Assembly: GCA_039188505.1 (NCBI GenBank) | Contig: JBCCZC010000381.1 | Span: 1-5,823, forward strand | Reading direction: 5' to 3' | Length of the DNA: 5,823 nt | Origin: JBCCZC01 sp039188505 | GTDB taxonomy: Bacteria > Pseudomonadota > Gammaproteobacteria > Xanthomonadales > SZUA-38 | In this document: piece by piece, positions 1 to 5,606 of the stretch | Numbering within the stretch: position 1 is the first letter of the stretch | How the letters are laid out: every line of letters starts with the position of its first letter | Translations under genes and position numbers: made by a program | The notes under the pieces: generated by a model | What the model was told of the DNA's origin: nothing | What the model saw: only the letters and a program-made list of their open reading frames with translations | The model's database searches: none

Positions 1-1423
1 AGCTCAGATTCACCTCGCCGTACTGCTCGCGCAGGACCTGGTAGGAGCTGAAGAGGCCAGACAGCGTCTCGCGCTTCTTCTGTCCGCCGGAGAGCTCACC
101 CAGATACGCACCGCCCTCGACCAGCCGCTCGTAGCCGAAGTAGACGGGCACGAACACGGTGGGGCGGTGCGGGTGTCGCAGATAGTTACGGACGGTCATG
201 GCCAGCATGCCGGTCCGCGGCTCGAGCGCGCGACCGGTGCGTGACCGCGTCCCCTCGATGAAAAACTCCATCGGGACGCCCTTGCGGAAGATCGTCTCGA
301 CGTATTCGTGGAAGACGGCGGAATAGAGCGGCTTGGCCCGGAAGCTACGCCGCAGGAAGAAGGCCCCGCCGCGGCGCAGGATCGGTCCGACGACCGGGAG
401 ATTGAGATTCACGCCCGCGGCAATGTGCGGGATGACGATACCGACATCGTGGACGATGTAGCTCAGCAGCAGGTAGTCGATATGACTGCGGTGGCACGGC
501 ACATAGATGATTTCCGCACCCGCGCTGACGTCCGTGAGATGTTTCAGGTGATGGACCCGGACGCCGTCGTAGATGCGGTTCCAGAACCAGCTCAGCACCC
601 GCGCGAAGACCCGCACGACCGGGTAGGAATAGTCGGCGGCAATCTCCATGGCGTAGCCCCGCGCGCGACGCCGGGCCTTCGCGACGGAGACGCCGTCGCG
701 CTTGGCTGCGGTCTTGATCGCCTCGCGGACCTGGGGCGCGCGCAGGATGTCATCGACAAGGGTGCGGCGGTGCGAGAGGTCGGGGCCAATGACGGACGCC
801 CGGACGCGGCGGAAATGGACGCGAAGTACGCGGGAGATCTTGCGGACCGTGCGCGGCCGGCCGATGCCCTCGTCGATCTGCTCCTGCAGAGAGATCGGGC
901 GCGAGAACTGGACGATGGTCTCCCGGCCATGGATGACCATGCTCAGGAATCGCCGGAATCGACCGGCGACGGGCCAGTTCTCGGAGAACAGGATCCGCCA
1001 GAGTCCGGTTTCCTTGTCGGGGGTCCGCCCGAGGAACACGGACACGGGGACCAGCTGCACGTCACTGCACGAGCCGGACTCGACCGCCTCGATGAGGGCT
1101 GACAGCTGCCCGAGGTGCTCGCGCAGGTCGGTGCGGCGCACGAACACGCCGCGGATGCGCTGCAGCTGAATCGTCGAGCGCATCTCCGGCCCGCCCTCGA
1201 GCGGCAGCTCATCGAGCGGCATCGGCAATCCCCGGGCCTCGCAGAGCTGCTGCAGAATCATCACGTTCGACACCGCGTCGGAGTCGAGCATGTAGCAGAC
1301 GGGAGCATCCCGATCGAACTCCGGCTCCGGCGGCAGCATCTGCGCCCGCACGAGCAGCTTCACCACACGCCCGAAGAGCGCGTAGAAGAAACGGGCGGAG
1401 CGGAAGCGGCTGCGGTTGCTCAT
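1..1423 (-). CDS. plsB: Glycerol-3-phosphate 1-O-acyltransferase PlsB, N-terminal part (C-terminus off left edge)
   Basis: PlsB transfers a fatty acyl group from acyl-ACP or acyl-CoA to sn-1 of glycerol-3-phosphate at the inner membrane, the first step of phospholipid synthesis. The frame stays open from ATG 1423-1421 to the left edge, giving 474 complete codons of a family usually a little over 800 residues long. All four acyltransferase blocks are visible: HRSHID at residues 311-316 (catalytic His311, Asp316), GAFFLRR ending at Arg358-Arg359, FFIEGTRSRTGR with Glu390, and VPVYFGYE with Pro426. Each lies five residues after the E. coli position I recall. The region before block I (SYPVVRVFARVLSWFWNRIY) and the segment QLVPVSVFLGR also match PlsB. 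No strong Shine-Dalgarno precedes the ATG, but the N-terminus aligns with PlsB from its start. It is transcribed away from all other genes here. The C-terminal domain cannot be assessed. Confidence 0.96.
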   Translation of the reverse strand, partial: MSNRSRFRSARFFYALFGRVVKLLVRAQMLPPEPEFDRDAPVCYMLDSDAVSNVMILQQLCEARGLPMPLDELPLEGGPEMRSTIQLQRIRGVFVRRTDLREHLGQLSALIEAVESGSCSDVQLVPVSVFLGRTPDKETGLWRILFSENWPVAGRFRRFLSMVIHGRETIVQFSRPISLQEQIDEGIGRPRTVRKISRVLRVHFRRVRASVIGPDLSHRRTLVDDILRAPQVREAIKTAAKRDGVSVAKARRRARGYAMEIAADYSYPVVRVFARVLSWFWNRIYDGVRVHHLKHLTDVSAGAEIIYVPCHRSHIDYLLLSYIVHDVGIVIPHIAAGVNLNLPVVGPILRRGGAFFLRRSFRAKPLYSAVFHEYVETIFRKGVPMEFFIEGTRSRTGRALEPRTGMLAMTVRNYLRHPHRPTVFVPVYFGYERLVEGGAYLGELSGGQKKRETLSGLFSSYQVLREQYGEVNLS

Positions 1424-1462
1424 CGGGGTCGCAACGGTCGGATCGAGGATTTGGGACCTTTC

Positions 1463-1492
1463 ATTGTCCTCGACGCGGGAACACCAGCGCAA
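1463..1492 (-). promoter_or_regulatory. Possible sigma70-type promoter for plsB
   Basis: On the minus strand, TTGCGC (1492-1487) and GACAAT (1468-1463) are separated by 18 bases and lie 40 bases upstream of the plsB ATG. Both boxes match the sigma70 consensus only partly. A start near 1456 would place the hairpin repeats upstream of the transcript; a start further upstream would put them in the plsB leader. This is inference from position and a weak match. Confidence 0.25.
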
Positions 1493-1510
1493 GCAAGCTT
1501 TCGGCCCACA

Positions 1511-1647
1511 GGCCGAATTGCCGAACCGGGCGCGGCGGCCGCACAACGACGTGCGGCCATTTTCGGCGCCGGCGCCGAAACTGTGAGGGCTTCGAAAACC
1601 GCGCTTTTCGGAGCCCGGCTCCGGATCGGCCAGGGATGGCCCATTTC
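1511..1647. repeat. Intergenic hairpin repeat, copy 1
   Basis: This is the first of two similar units, 198 bases apart over the conserved core. Positions 1551-1641 match 1749-1839 at 84 of 91 bases by my alignment. It contains four consecutive inverted repeats: GGCCGCAC/GTGCGGCC at 1537-1558 with loop AACGAC; a perfect 20-base palindrome at 1561-1580 centred on GCCGGC; GGGCTTCGAAAA/TTTTCGGAGCCC at 1587-1616, whose 12 pairs include one G-T wobble; and ATCGGCC/GGCCCAT at 1625-1644 with loop AGGGAT and one mismatch. A further perfect 7-bp inverted repeat, TTCGGCC/GGCCGAA with loop CACA, lies at 1500-1517 on the left border. No coding function is evident. It could be a REP-like element or a structured leader RNA. 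Confidence 0.8.
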
Positions 1648-1674
1648 CGGCACCCGACCCGCTGCTGCGACCGG

Positions 1675-1701
1675 CGCCCCGACCTTTGCCATTGCGGGGC
1701 G
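1675..1701. repeat. Linker inverted repeat between the two repeat copies
   Basis: CGCCCCG (1675-1681) and CGGGGCG (1695-1701) form a perfect 7-bp stem around a 13-base loop. The loop begins ACCTTTGCCATTG; a similar GACCTTTCATTG occurs at 1455-1466, before copy 1. The duplicated unit may therefore originally have reached further left and later acquired an indel. Confidence 0.45.
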
Positions 1702-1707
1702 TCGATC

Positions 1708-1845
1708 GGCCGAATTACCAAGCGAAGGCACCACGGCCGCACAGGGACGTGCGGCCATTTTCGGCGCCATCGCCGAAAATGTGAGGGCCTCGAAAACCAC
1801 GCTTTTCGAGGCCCGGCTCCGGATCGGCCAGGGATGGCCGATTCC
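1708..1845. repeat. Intergenic hairpin repeat, copy 2
   Basis: This second unit has four perfect stems: GGCCGCAC/GTGCGGCC at 1735-1756 with loop AGGGAC; CATTTTCGGCG/CGCCGAAAATG at 1756-1781 with loop CCAT; GGGCCTCGAAAA/TTTTCGAGGCCC at 1785-1814 with loop CCACGC; and ATCGGCC/GGCCGAT at 1823-1842 with loop AGGGAT. The third stem differs from copy 1 by a paired change: C1789-G1810 here against T1591-A1612 in copy 1. The second stem has two outer pairs more than the copy 1 palindrome because A1779 replaces C1581. Pairing is thus kept despite sequence divergence. The unit ends about 28 bases before the sulfotransferase start codon, so a plus-strand transcript could carry it in its leader. Function is unknown. 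Confidence 0.8.
1823..1842 (+). promoter_or_regulatory. GGA-loop hairpin upstream of the sulfotransferase gene (possible CsrA/RsmA-type site)
   Basis: A perfect 7-bp stem displays AGGGAT in a six-base loop, which fits the ANGGAN-in-a-loop pattern known for CsrA/RsmA RNA binding. It lies about 30 bases before the ATG at 1873. A second such loop, AGGGAC, is at 1743-1748, and a third, AGGGAT, at 1632-1637 in copy 1. Binding is inferred from motif shape only. The same palindrome could equally be part of a REP-like DNA repeat. Confidence 0.25.
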
Positions 1846-1872
1846 AGAGAAAAACTAAGCTAAGCTCTCGGC

Positions 1873-2601
1873 ATGCCCGCCGACTGCACGATCTGTCTCT
1901 GGTCCGGCCCCCGCAACGTGTCGACAGCGTTGATGTACGCCTTCGCAGAGCGAGCGGACACCGAGGTCATGGACGAACCGCTCTACGCCCACTACCTACG
2001 CGTCAGCGGCGCCGAGCATCCCGGCCGTGCGACGGTGCTGGCCGGCCAGGATCGGAATGGCCCCCGCGTCATCCGGGACGAGGTCCTGGGGCCCGCGACG
2101 AAGCCGGTCCGCTTCTGCAAGATGATGGCCCACCATCTGGTCGAGCTCGACTGGGACTTCATGGACGAGACCGTCAACGTCATCCTGACCCGGGATCCGA
2201 GCGAGGTGCTCCGCACGTTGACCGTTCAGATTCCCCAGGCCGCGCTGCGGGACGCCGGCTAAGGCACCCAGGCGAAGATCCTGGAGCGCGAACTTGCCCG
2301 CGGCCGCGATCCGCTCGTGCTCGACGCCCGGGAACTGCTGCTGGACCCGCCGAGGGTCCTGCGCGAACTCCTCCAGCGGATCGGCTTGACCTTTGATCCG
2401 GGGATGCTCTCGTGGCCTGCCGGACCGCGCCGCTACGACGGCGTCTGGGCCCCGCACTGGTACCACAATGTCCACAAGTCCACGGGCTTCAATCCGTGGA
2501 AGCCCAAGACCGATCCTTTCCCGGCGGCGATGGAACCGGTCCTCGAGGCCTGCCGCCCCTACTACGAGGAACTGCTGGCCCATGCCATCACCGCCGCCTG
2601 A
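1873..2601 (+). pseudogene. Sulfotransferase-family protein interrupted by an in-frame TAA
   Basis: The frame starts at ATG 1873 and would encode about 242 residues, but codon 130 (2260-2262) is TAA. The first 129 residues carry a P-loop-like PAPS-binding segment (LWSGPRNVSTALMY, residues 9-22), the DEPLYAHYL motif from residue 34, and ILTRDPSEVL with Arg107 in the probable 3'-phosphate-binding region. After the stop the same frame continues without shift and still looks like the family (LLLDPPRVLRELLQRIGL, VWAPHWYHNVHKSTGF), ending at TGA 2599-2601. The stop lies in DAG-stop-GTQ, where a tyrosine codon (TAC) would fit, so a single C-to-A change could explain it. Members of this family transfer sulfate from PAPS to an acceptor; the substrate here is unknown. 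It may be a recent pseudogene, a truncated N-terminal product, or a sequencing or assembly error. An internal GTG at 2317 could start only a fragment lacking the P-loop. Confidence 0.8.
2566..2570 (+). promoter_or_regulatory. Ribosome binding site supporting the aminotransferase start at 2582
   Basis: GAGGA lies 11 bases before ATG 2582, inside the end of the sulfotransferase frame. It supports this start over the longer open frame to the left, whose extra N-terminus has no family resemblance. Confidence 0.5.
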
Positions 2602-3511
2602 GGAACTGGCCGCGCACCTGCCGGACCCCCGCAACGCCGACATTTTCGTCCACGTCGGCGGCCGGCTCGTCCCGCGCGCCGAAGCCCGAGTGTCCGTCTT
2701 CGACTCCGTTGTCCAGGGGGGCGACGCGGTCTGGGAGGGTCTGCGAATCTACGCCGGTCGCATCTTCCACCTCGACCACCACCTTGATCGCCTGGAGGCC
2801 TCGGCAAAGGCGCTGGCGTTTGCGGACATTCCGGCCCGCGAGGACGTCAAGCGGGCGATCTTCGAGACGCTGGAGAAGAATGGGATGCGAGACGGGGCCC
2901 ACATCCGGCTGACGCTCACGCGCGGGGAAAAGGTCACCTCCGGCATGAGCCCCGGCTTCAACCGCTTCGGTTCGACCCTCATCGTGCTGGCCGAGTGGAA
3001 GGCGCCGGTCTACGACGCGGACGGCATCCAGCTGATCACCGCATCGGTGCGCCGCAACGATCCGCAGTGCCTCGATTCGAAGATCCACCACAACAACCTG
3101 CTCAACAACATCCTCGCCAAGATCGAGGCAAACCTCGCAGGCGTCGAGGATGCTCTGATGCTCGACGTGAACGGATTCCTGGCCGAAACCAATGCCACCA
3201 ACGTGTTCCTGGTCCGCCACGACCGGTTGATCACGCCGACCGCCGACGCCTGCGTGCCCGGTATCACCCGAGCGACGGTGATGGGGCTCGCGCCTGAGGT
3301 CGGCCTGCCGCTCGAGGAACGCAACGTGACGCCAGCCGAGGTCTACGGTGCGGATGAGTGCTTCACGACCGGCACCATGGGCGAGCTCGCGCCCGTCCTC
3401 GCAGTCGATGGCCGGACCATTGGCGATGGGACCGCCGGGCGCTGGACGCGGACCCTGCAATCCGCCTACCGTCAGCTCACTGCGACCAGCGGCGAACCCC
3501 TCCCCTTCTGA
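2582..3511 (+). CDS. Class IV PLP-dependent aminotransferase (branched-chain aminotransferase-like)
   Basis: This 309-residue protein matches fold-type IV aminotransferases, which transfer amino groups between amino acids and 2-oxo acids through PLP. Visible features in order are the N-terminal strand FVHVGGRLVPRAEARVSVFD (22-41), GDAVWEGLRIY (47-57), HHLDRL with Arg70 as the probable PLP-phosphate ligand, the Schiff-base lysine Lys167 in LDSKIHHNN, Glu202 in GFLAETNATNVF (the conserved glutamate on the PLP ring nitrogen), the phosphate-binding PGITRATV (226-233) and TTGTMGELAPV (262-272). Length is normal for bacterial BCATs. The start overlaps the sulfotransferase frame by 20 bases, suggesting translational coupling that the upstream TAA would now weaken. 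Sequence alone does not settle whether it is a true IlvE, a D-amino acid aminotransferase or a dedicated partner of the sulfotransferase, so no symbol is given. Confidence 0.92.
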   Translation: MPSPPPEELAAHLPDPRNADIFVHVGGRLVPRAEARVSVFDSVVQGGDAVWEGLRIYAGRIFHLDHHLDRLEASAKALAFADIPAREDVKRAIFETLEKNGMRDGAHIRLTLTRGEKVTSGMSPGFNRFGSTLIVLAEWKAPVYDADGIQLITASVRRNDPQCLDSKIHHNNLLNNILAKIEANLAGVEDALMLDVNGFLAETNATNVFLVRHDRLITPTADACVPGITRATVMGLAPEVGLPLEERNVTPAEVYGADECFTTGTMGELAPVLAVDGRTIGDGTAGRWTRTLQSAYRQLTATSGEPLPF

Positions 3512-3527
3512 CCCGAGACGACGACCC

Positions 3528-3770
3528 ATGCCAGCCACCAGGACCCTGCCAATCCTTGCCATGCTCCTCCTTGCAGCGGGCTGTGCACCGCCGACCGAAG
3601 ACGAGATCCGCCAGGCCGAGGAGGCGCGCCTCGAGCTCCAGGAGTACTGCGAGGATCTGCGCGAGGAGATTGACGACGCCCGCGGCGGCCCGCTGTTCCA
3701 GGCCACCAACCAGGAACGCTACAACCGCGAGTGCCTCGGTGCGAGCTACCCCCAACCCGGCGACGGCTGA
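3528..3770 (+). CDS. Small predicted lipoprotein, 80 residues
   Basis: The product begins MPATRTLPILAMLLLAAGC: a short basic n-region, a hydrophobic stretch and a lipobox LAAGC at residues 15-19, so Cys19 should be lipidated after signal peptidase II cleavage. Ala at +2 does not signal inner-membrane retention, so outer-membrane sorting is likely. The mature part is a charged, probably helical segment (about residues 24-52, rich in Glu, Arg and Asp) with a short tail. Cys41 and Cys69 could form a disulfide in the periplasm. I do not recognise a family. It starts 16 bases after the aminotransferase stop, and its own stop overlaps the next start as TGATG. The frame is open further upstream, but the lipoprotein signal fixes the start here. 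No strong Shine-Dalgarno is seen. Confidence 0.82.
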   Translation: MPATRTLPILAMLLLAAGCAPPTEDEIRQAEEARLELQEYCEDLREEIDDARGGPLFQATNQERYNRECLGASYPQPGDG

Positions 3771-4363
3771 TGTCAGAGCTGCCGTTCAGCGAGGCGGCTG
3801 ACCGCAACCGCGAACCGATCCTCGATGCGCTGCGCGACGTCGCCGCACCCGGGGACCGCGTCGTCGAGATCGGCTCGGGCACCGGACAGCATGCTGTCCA
3901 CCTGGCGCCGGCGCTCGAGGCCGTCTGGCAACCGACGGAGCTGCCCGGACAGCTGGAGTCGATCGAGGCCTGGCGCGCCATGGCCGGGACGGCCGCCGTC
4001 CTGCCAGCGCTCGAGCTCGACGTCACCGGCGGCTGGCCCGAGGGGCCCTACGACGGCGCCTTCTCGGCCAATACCGCCCACATCATGCCGTGGGAGTCGG
4101 TCCTCGCGATGCTGGCGGGCGTGGCGCGGGTGCTGCGGCGGCAAGGCTGGTTCGCGCTTTACGGGCCGTTCAACGAAGACGGGGCGTTCACGAGCGACGG
4201 CAACGCGCGGCTCGACGCCTGGGCGCGCGAACGCTGGCCCGGCGCCGGCCTGAGGAACCTCGAGGCGGTCGGCTCGGCCGCGGCCGATGCGGGTCTGGCG
4301 CCGGCGGGAGTGCAGCGCCTACCGGCCAACAACCTGCTCCTGTTGTTCCGCGTCGGGCCTTGA
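3770..4363 (+). CDS. DUF938 family SAM-dependent methyltransferase-like protein
   Basis: This 197-residue protein matches DUF938 (related to animal METTL26/UPF0585), a Rossmann-fold methyltransferase-like family of about 200 residues with no well-established substrate. It shows the family N-terminus LPFSEAADRNREPIL (4-18), motif I VVEIGSGTGQHA (31-42) for SAM binding, an acidic/QP segment at the second strand (WQPTELPGQLESIEAW), the SANTAHIMPW segment, LYGPFNEDGAFTSDGN, and the C-terminal NNLLLLFRV. The start is ATG 3770, whose A is the last base of the lipoprotein stop (TGATG), so reinitiation is likely; 13 additional in-frame codons upstream look unrelated to the family. The protein should be cytoplasmic. 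Nothing in the neighbours suggests its substrate. Confidence 0.92.
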   Translation: MSELPFSEAADRNREPILDALRDVAAPGDRVVEIGSGTGQHAVHLAPALEAVWQPTELPGQLESIEAWRAMAGTAAVLPALELDVTGGWPEGPYDGAFSANTAHIMPWESVLAMLAGVARVLRRQGWFALYGPFNEDGAFTSDGNARLDAWARERWPGAGLRNLEAVGSAAADAGLAPAGVQRLPANNLLLLFRVGP

Positions 4364-4429
4364 GTCGCTCGCTCCCGAGCTCCATTTTCTCAATGCCTGA
4401 CCGCTCCTCGAGACTGCGAGAGTCCGCCC

Positions 4430-4918
4430 ATGAGCTTCACCGTTGATGTCGATCCCGCCCTCACCGACGCCGAGCGCTATGCGTCACTGCTCGACCAGGC
4501 CCGGGCCCTGCTCGCGGACGAGCGCGACCCCATCGCCAACGCTGCCAACCTCGCGGCGCTGATCTTTGCCGGCAGTCCCGGGCTCAACTGGGCCGGCTTC
4601 TACTTCTACGACGGCACCGAGCTGGTGGTCGGCCCGTTCCAGGGGCTCCCCGCCTGCGTGCGAATTCCCCTCGGCCGCGGCGTCTGCGGGACGGCTGCGG
4701 AGAGCCGTGAGACGCAGGTGGTGGATGACGTGGATGCCTTTCCCGGACATATCGCCTGCGACGCCGCGTCGCGGTCAGAGATCGTCGTCCCGCTGGTCCG
4801 GGACGGACAGCTGCTCGGGGTCCTCGACATCGACAGTCCGGAGCGCGCGCGCTTCGGTCCCGAGGACCGCGCGGGCTTCGAGGCGTTGGCGGACGCCTGG
4901 GTCGACGCGACGGCCTGA
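4430..4918 (+). CDS. msrC: Free methionine-(R)-sulfoxide reductase, GAF-domain (fRMsr)
   Basis: This 162-residue single-GAF-domain protein resembles E. coli MsrC (YebR), which reduces free L-methionine-(R)-sulfoxide with thioredoxin-supplied electrons in the cytoplasm. The three family cysteines are all present: Cys76 in LPACVRIP, Cys86 in GRGVCGTA and Cys110 in GHIACDAAS, with the same spacing as the E. coli cysteines I recall at 84, 94 and 118. Other hallmarks are NWAGFYFYDG (53-62), EIVVPLV and LGVLDIDSP near the C-terminus. Length is normal for the family. It starts 66 bases after the methyltransferase stop, with only a weak purine-rich stretch (GCGAGAG) before the ATG, and may belong to the same transcript. 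It is probably an oxidative-damage repair gene with no special link to its neighbours. Confidence 0.95.
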   Translation: MSFTVDVDPALTDAERYASLLDQARALLADERDPIANAANLAALIFAGSPGLNWAGFYFYDGTELVVGPFQGLPACVRIPLGRGVCGTAAESRETQVVDDVDAFPGHIACDAASRSEIVVPLVRDGQLLGVLDIDSPERARFGPEDRAGFEALADAWVDATA

Positions 4919-5001
4919 GCCTTTTCCGGGGATCGCATCCGGTGCCTCAGTTCCCGGTGATCGCGCGCGTGGGGCTCGCCTGATCGGCCGCCACCCTCAC
5001 A

Positions 5002-5055
5002 GTGGCCCGGGCGTCGCTCGATCGGCTACCTGTTTGTGGCAGCGAGGTGGGCCAC
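5002..5055. repeat. Long inverted repeat in the gap after msrC
   Basis: GTGGCCC (5002-5008) pairs perfectly with GGGCCAC (5049-5055), and inside it TCGCT (5014-5018) pairs with AGCGA (5041-5045). This gives a two-part stem with a loop of about 22 bases. It could be a structured RNA, a processing site or chance in GC-rich DNA; there is no T-run to make it a terminator. Confidence 0.35.
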
Positions 5056-5066
5056 CAGGGGGCCAT

Positions 5067-5086
5067 CCGGTGCAGCGGGACACCGG
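5067..5086. repeat. Short hairpin CCGGTG/CACCGG
   Basis: A perfect 6-bp stem surrounds an eight-base loop CAGCGGGA. The left arm can alternatively pair with a second CACCGGA at 5093-5099, giving two mutually exclusive pairings. The significance is unclear. Confidence 0.3.
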
Positions 5087-5227
5087 CGATGTCACCGGAC
5101 GAGGCATGTCAGGATGCCGTGGCGGAAGCGCAGGCTTCGGATCAGTCTCGATTGCATGACCACCCCGGCCTCACCGACGCGATTCCCGGACTCGCCCCAC
5201 GGGGGTCGCGTGCCACTCCGGAAGGTG

Positions 5228-5233
5228 TACTAT
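5228..5233 (+). promoter_or_regulatory. Possible -10 box for the exported-protein pair
   Basis: TACTAT resembles the sigma70 -10 consensus and lies 34 bases before ATG 5268 in otherwise GC-rich sequence. No convincing -35 box is seen at the expected spacing. Confidence 0.3.
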
Positions 5234-5254
5234 CACCAGTCCGACAGCCAACCT

Positions 5255-5264
5255 GGGAGAAGGA
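5255..5264 (+). promoter_or_regulatory. Ribosome binding site for the histidine-rich protein
   Basis: The purine run GGGAGAAGGA lies 3 bases before ATG 5268, with its GGGAG part 8 bases away. It is among the strongest Shine-Dalgarno matches in the window and fixes the start. Confidence 0.6.
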
Positions 5265-5267
5265 CGC

Positions 5268-5606
5268 ATGCTCGGACTGATTCTGGCAGCGGCGCTGAGC
5301 GCCGCCCCTGCGGAGGAGGCGCCCGCCAAGACCGCCTTCGACACGACCCTCAAACTCGAAGGCACGCTCATGCGCGTTGGACCGCCCGTTGACGCAGACC
5401 ATGCGCCAAAGCGCTTCGAGGTACAGCTCCAGGCCGTCGGACTCGCCGCTGTTGACGACGGCAAGGGTGGCACCATCGTCACCCATGAACATCCCGGGGC
5501 CGGCAGCGACGAGTCCGTCGAGGCGCACGGGCGCGACGAAGGCCACTCCCATGGGCACGGCCAGAGCCACCATCACGGGCCCGAGTCGCCGGAGGATCAG
5601 GAATGA
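5268..5606 (+). CDS. Exported histidine-rich protein of unknown function, 112 residues
   Basis: The N-terminus (MLGLILAAALSAAPAEEAPA) looks like a short signal peptide, with probable cleavage around residues 13-18. It lacks the usual basic n-region, which makes the prediction less certain. The middle (about 24-72) has alternating hydrophobic and charged residues suggesting beta strands. The C-terminal third carries nine histidines between residues 73 and 103, including HEH (73-75), HSHGH (93-97) and HHH (101-103), mixed with Asp and Glu. Such tails often bind Zn, Ni, Cu or Co in periplasmic or secreted proteins; metal binding here is inference. I do not recognise a family. Its stop overlaps the next start as ATGA, so the two exported proteins are probably made together. 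Confidence 0.78.
   Translation: MLGLILAAALSAAPAEEAPAKTAFDTTLKLEGTLMRVGPPVDADHAPKRFEVQLQAVGLAAVDDGKGGTIVTHEHPGAGSDESVEAHGRDEGHSHGHGQSHHHGPESPEDQE
5591..5595 (+). promoter_or_regulatory. Ribosome binding site for the last gene
   Basis: GGAGG lies 7 bases before ATG 5603, inside the end of the histidine-rich gene. It supports independent as well as coupled initiation. Confidence 0.65.

Larger units (their letters stand above)
4919..5267. other. 349-base region without a recognisable gene
   Basis: No frame here resembles a known protein, and the open frames have no convincing start. It holds a direct repeat CATCCGGTGC (4936-4945 and 5064-5073), an inverted repeat with arms at 5002-5008 and 5049-5055, a short hairpin at 5067-5086, and the leader of the downstream exported-protein pair. 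No clear rho-independent terminator with a T-run follows msrC. Confidence 0.5.

Noticed and set aside
308..1102. Plus-strand open frame of 264 codons
   Set aside because: It lies wholly antisense to plsB, whose catalytic motifs are all in the minus-strand frame; it is a GC-rich shadow frame.
1420..1800. Minus-strand open frame of 126 codons ending at the plsB start
   Set aside because: It is the reverse translation of the hairpin repeats with no family resemblance and no ribosome binding site; the ATGA overlap with plsB appears to be chance.
1785..1814. Rho-independent terminator
   Set aside because: The stem is strong but no T-run follows on either strand; the T and A runs are inside the stem next to the loop.
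1115..1858. Plus-strand open frame of 247 codons, including a repeated segment of about 66 residues
   Set aside because: Its first 300 bases are antisense to well-supported plsB. The apparent protein repeat is only the translation of the DNA hairpin repeat, whose 198-base period happens to be a multiple of three.
2260..2262. Programmed readthrough or recoding of the TAA
   Set aside because: UAA is not a known selenocysteine or pyrrolysine codon and no special downstream structure is evident; a simple point mutation or sequence error is more likely.
2393..2581. N-terminal extension of the aminotransferase frame to 2393
   Set aside because: The extra residues are arginine/serine/proline-rich shadow translation of the sulfotransferase frame. 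ATG 2582 has a GAGGA site and aligns with the normal family N-terminus.
2588..3709. Minus-strand open frame of 373 codons
   Set aside because: It is antisense to the aminotransferase and lipoprotein, which show clear family or lipobox motifs; its own translation resembles no family.
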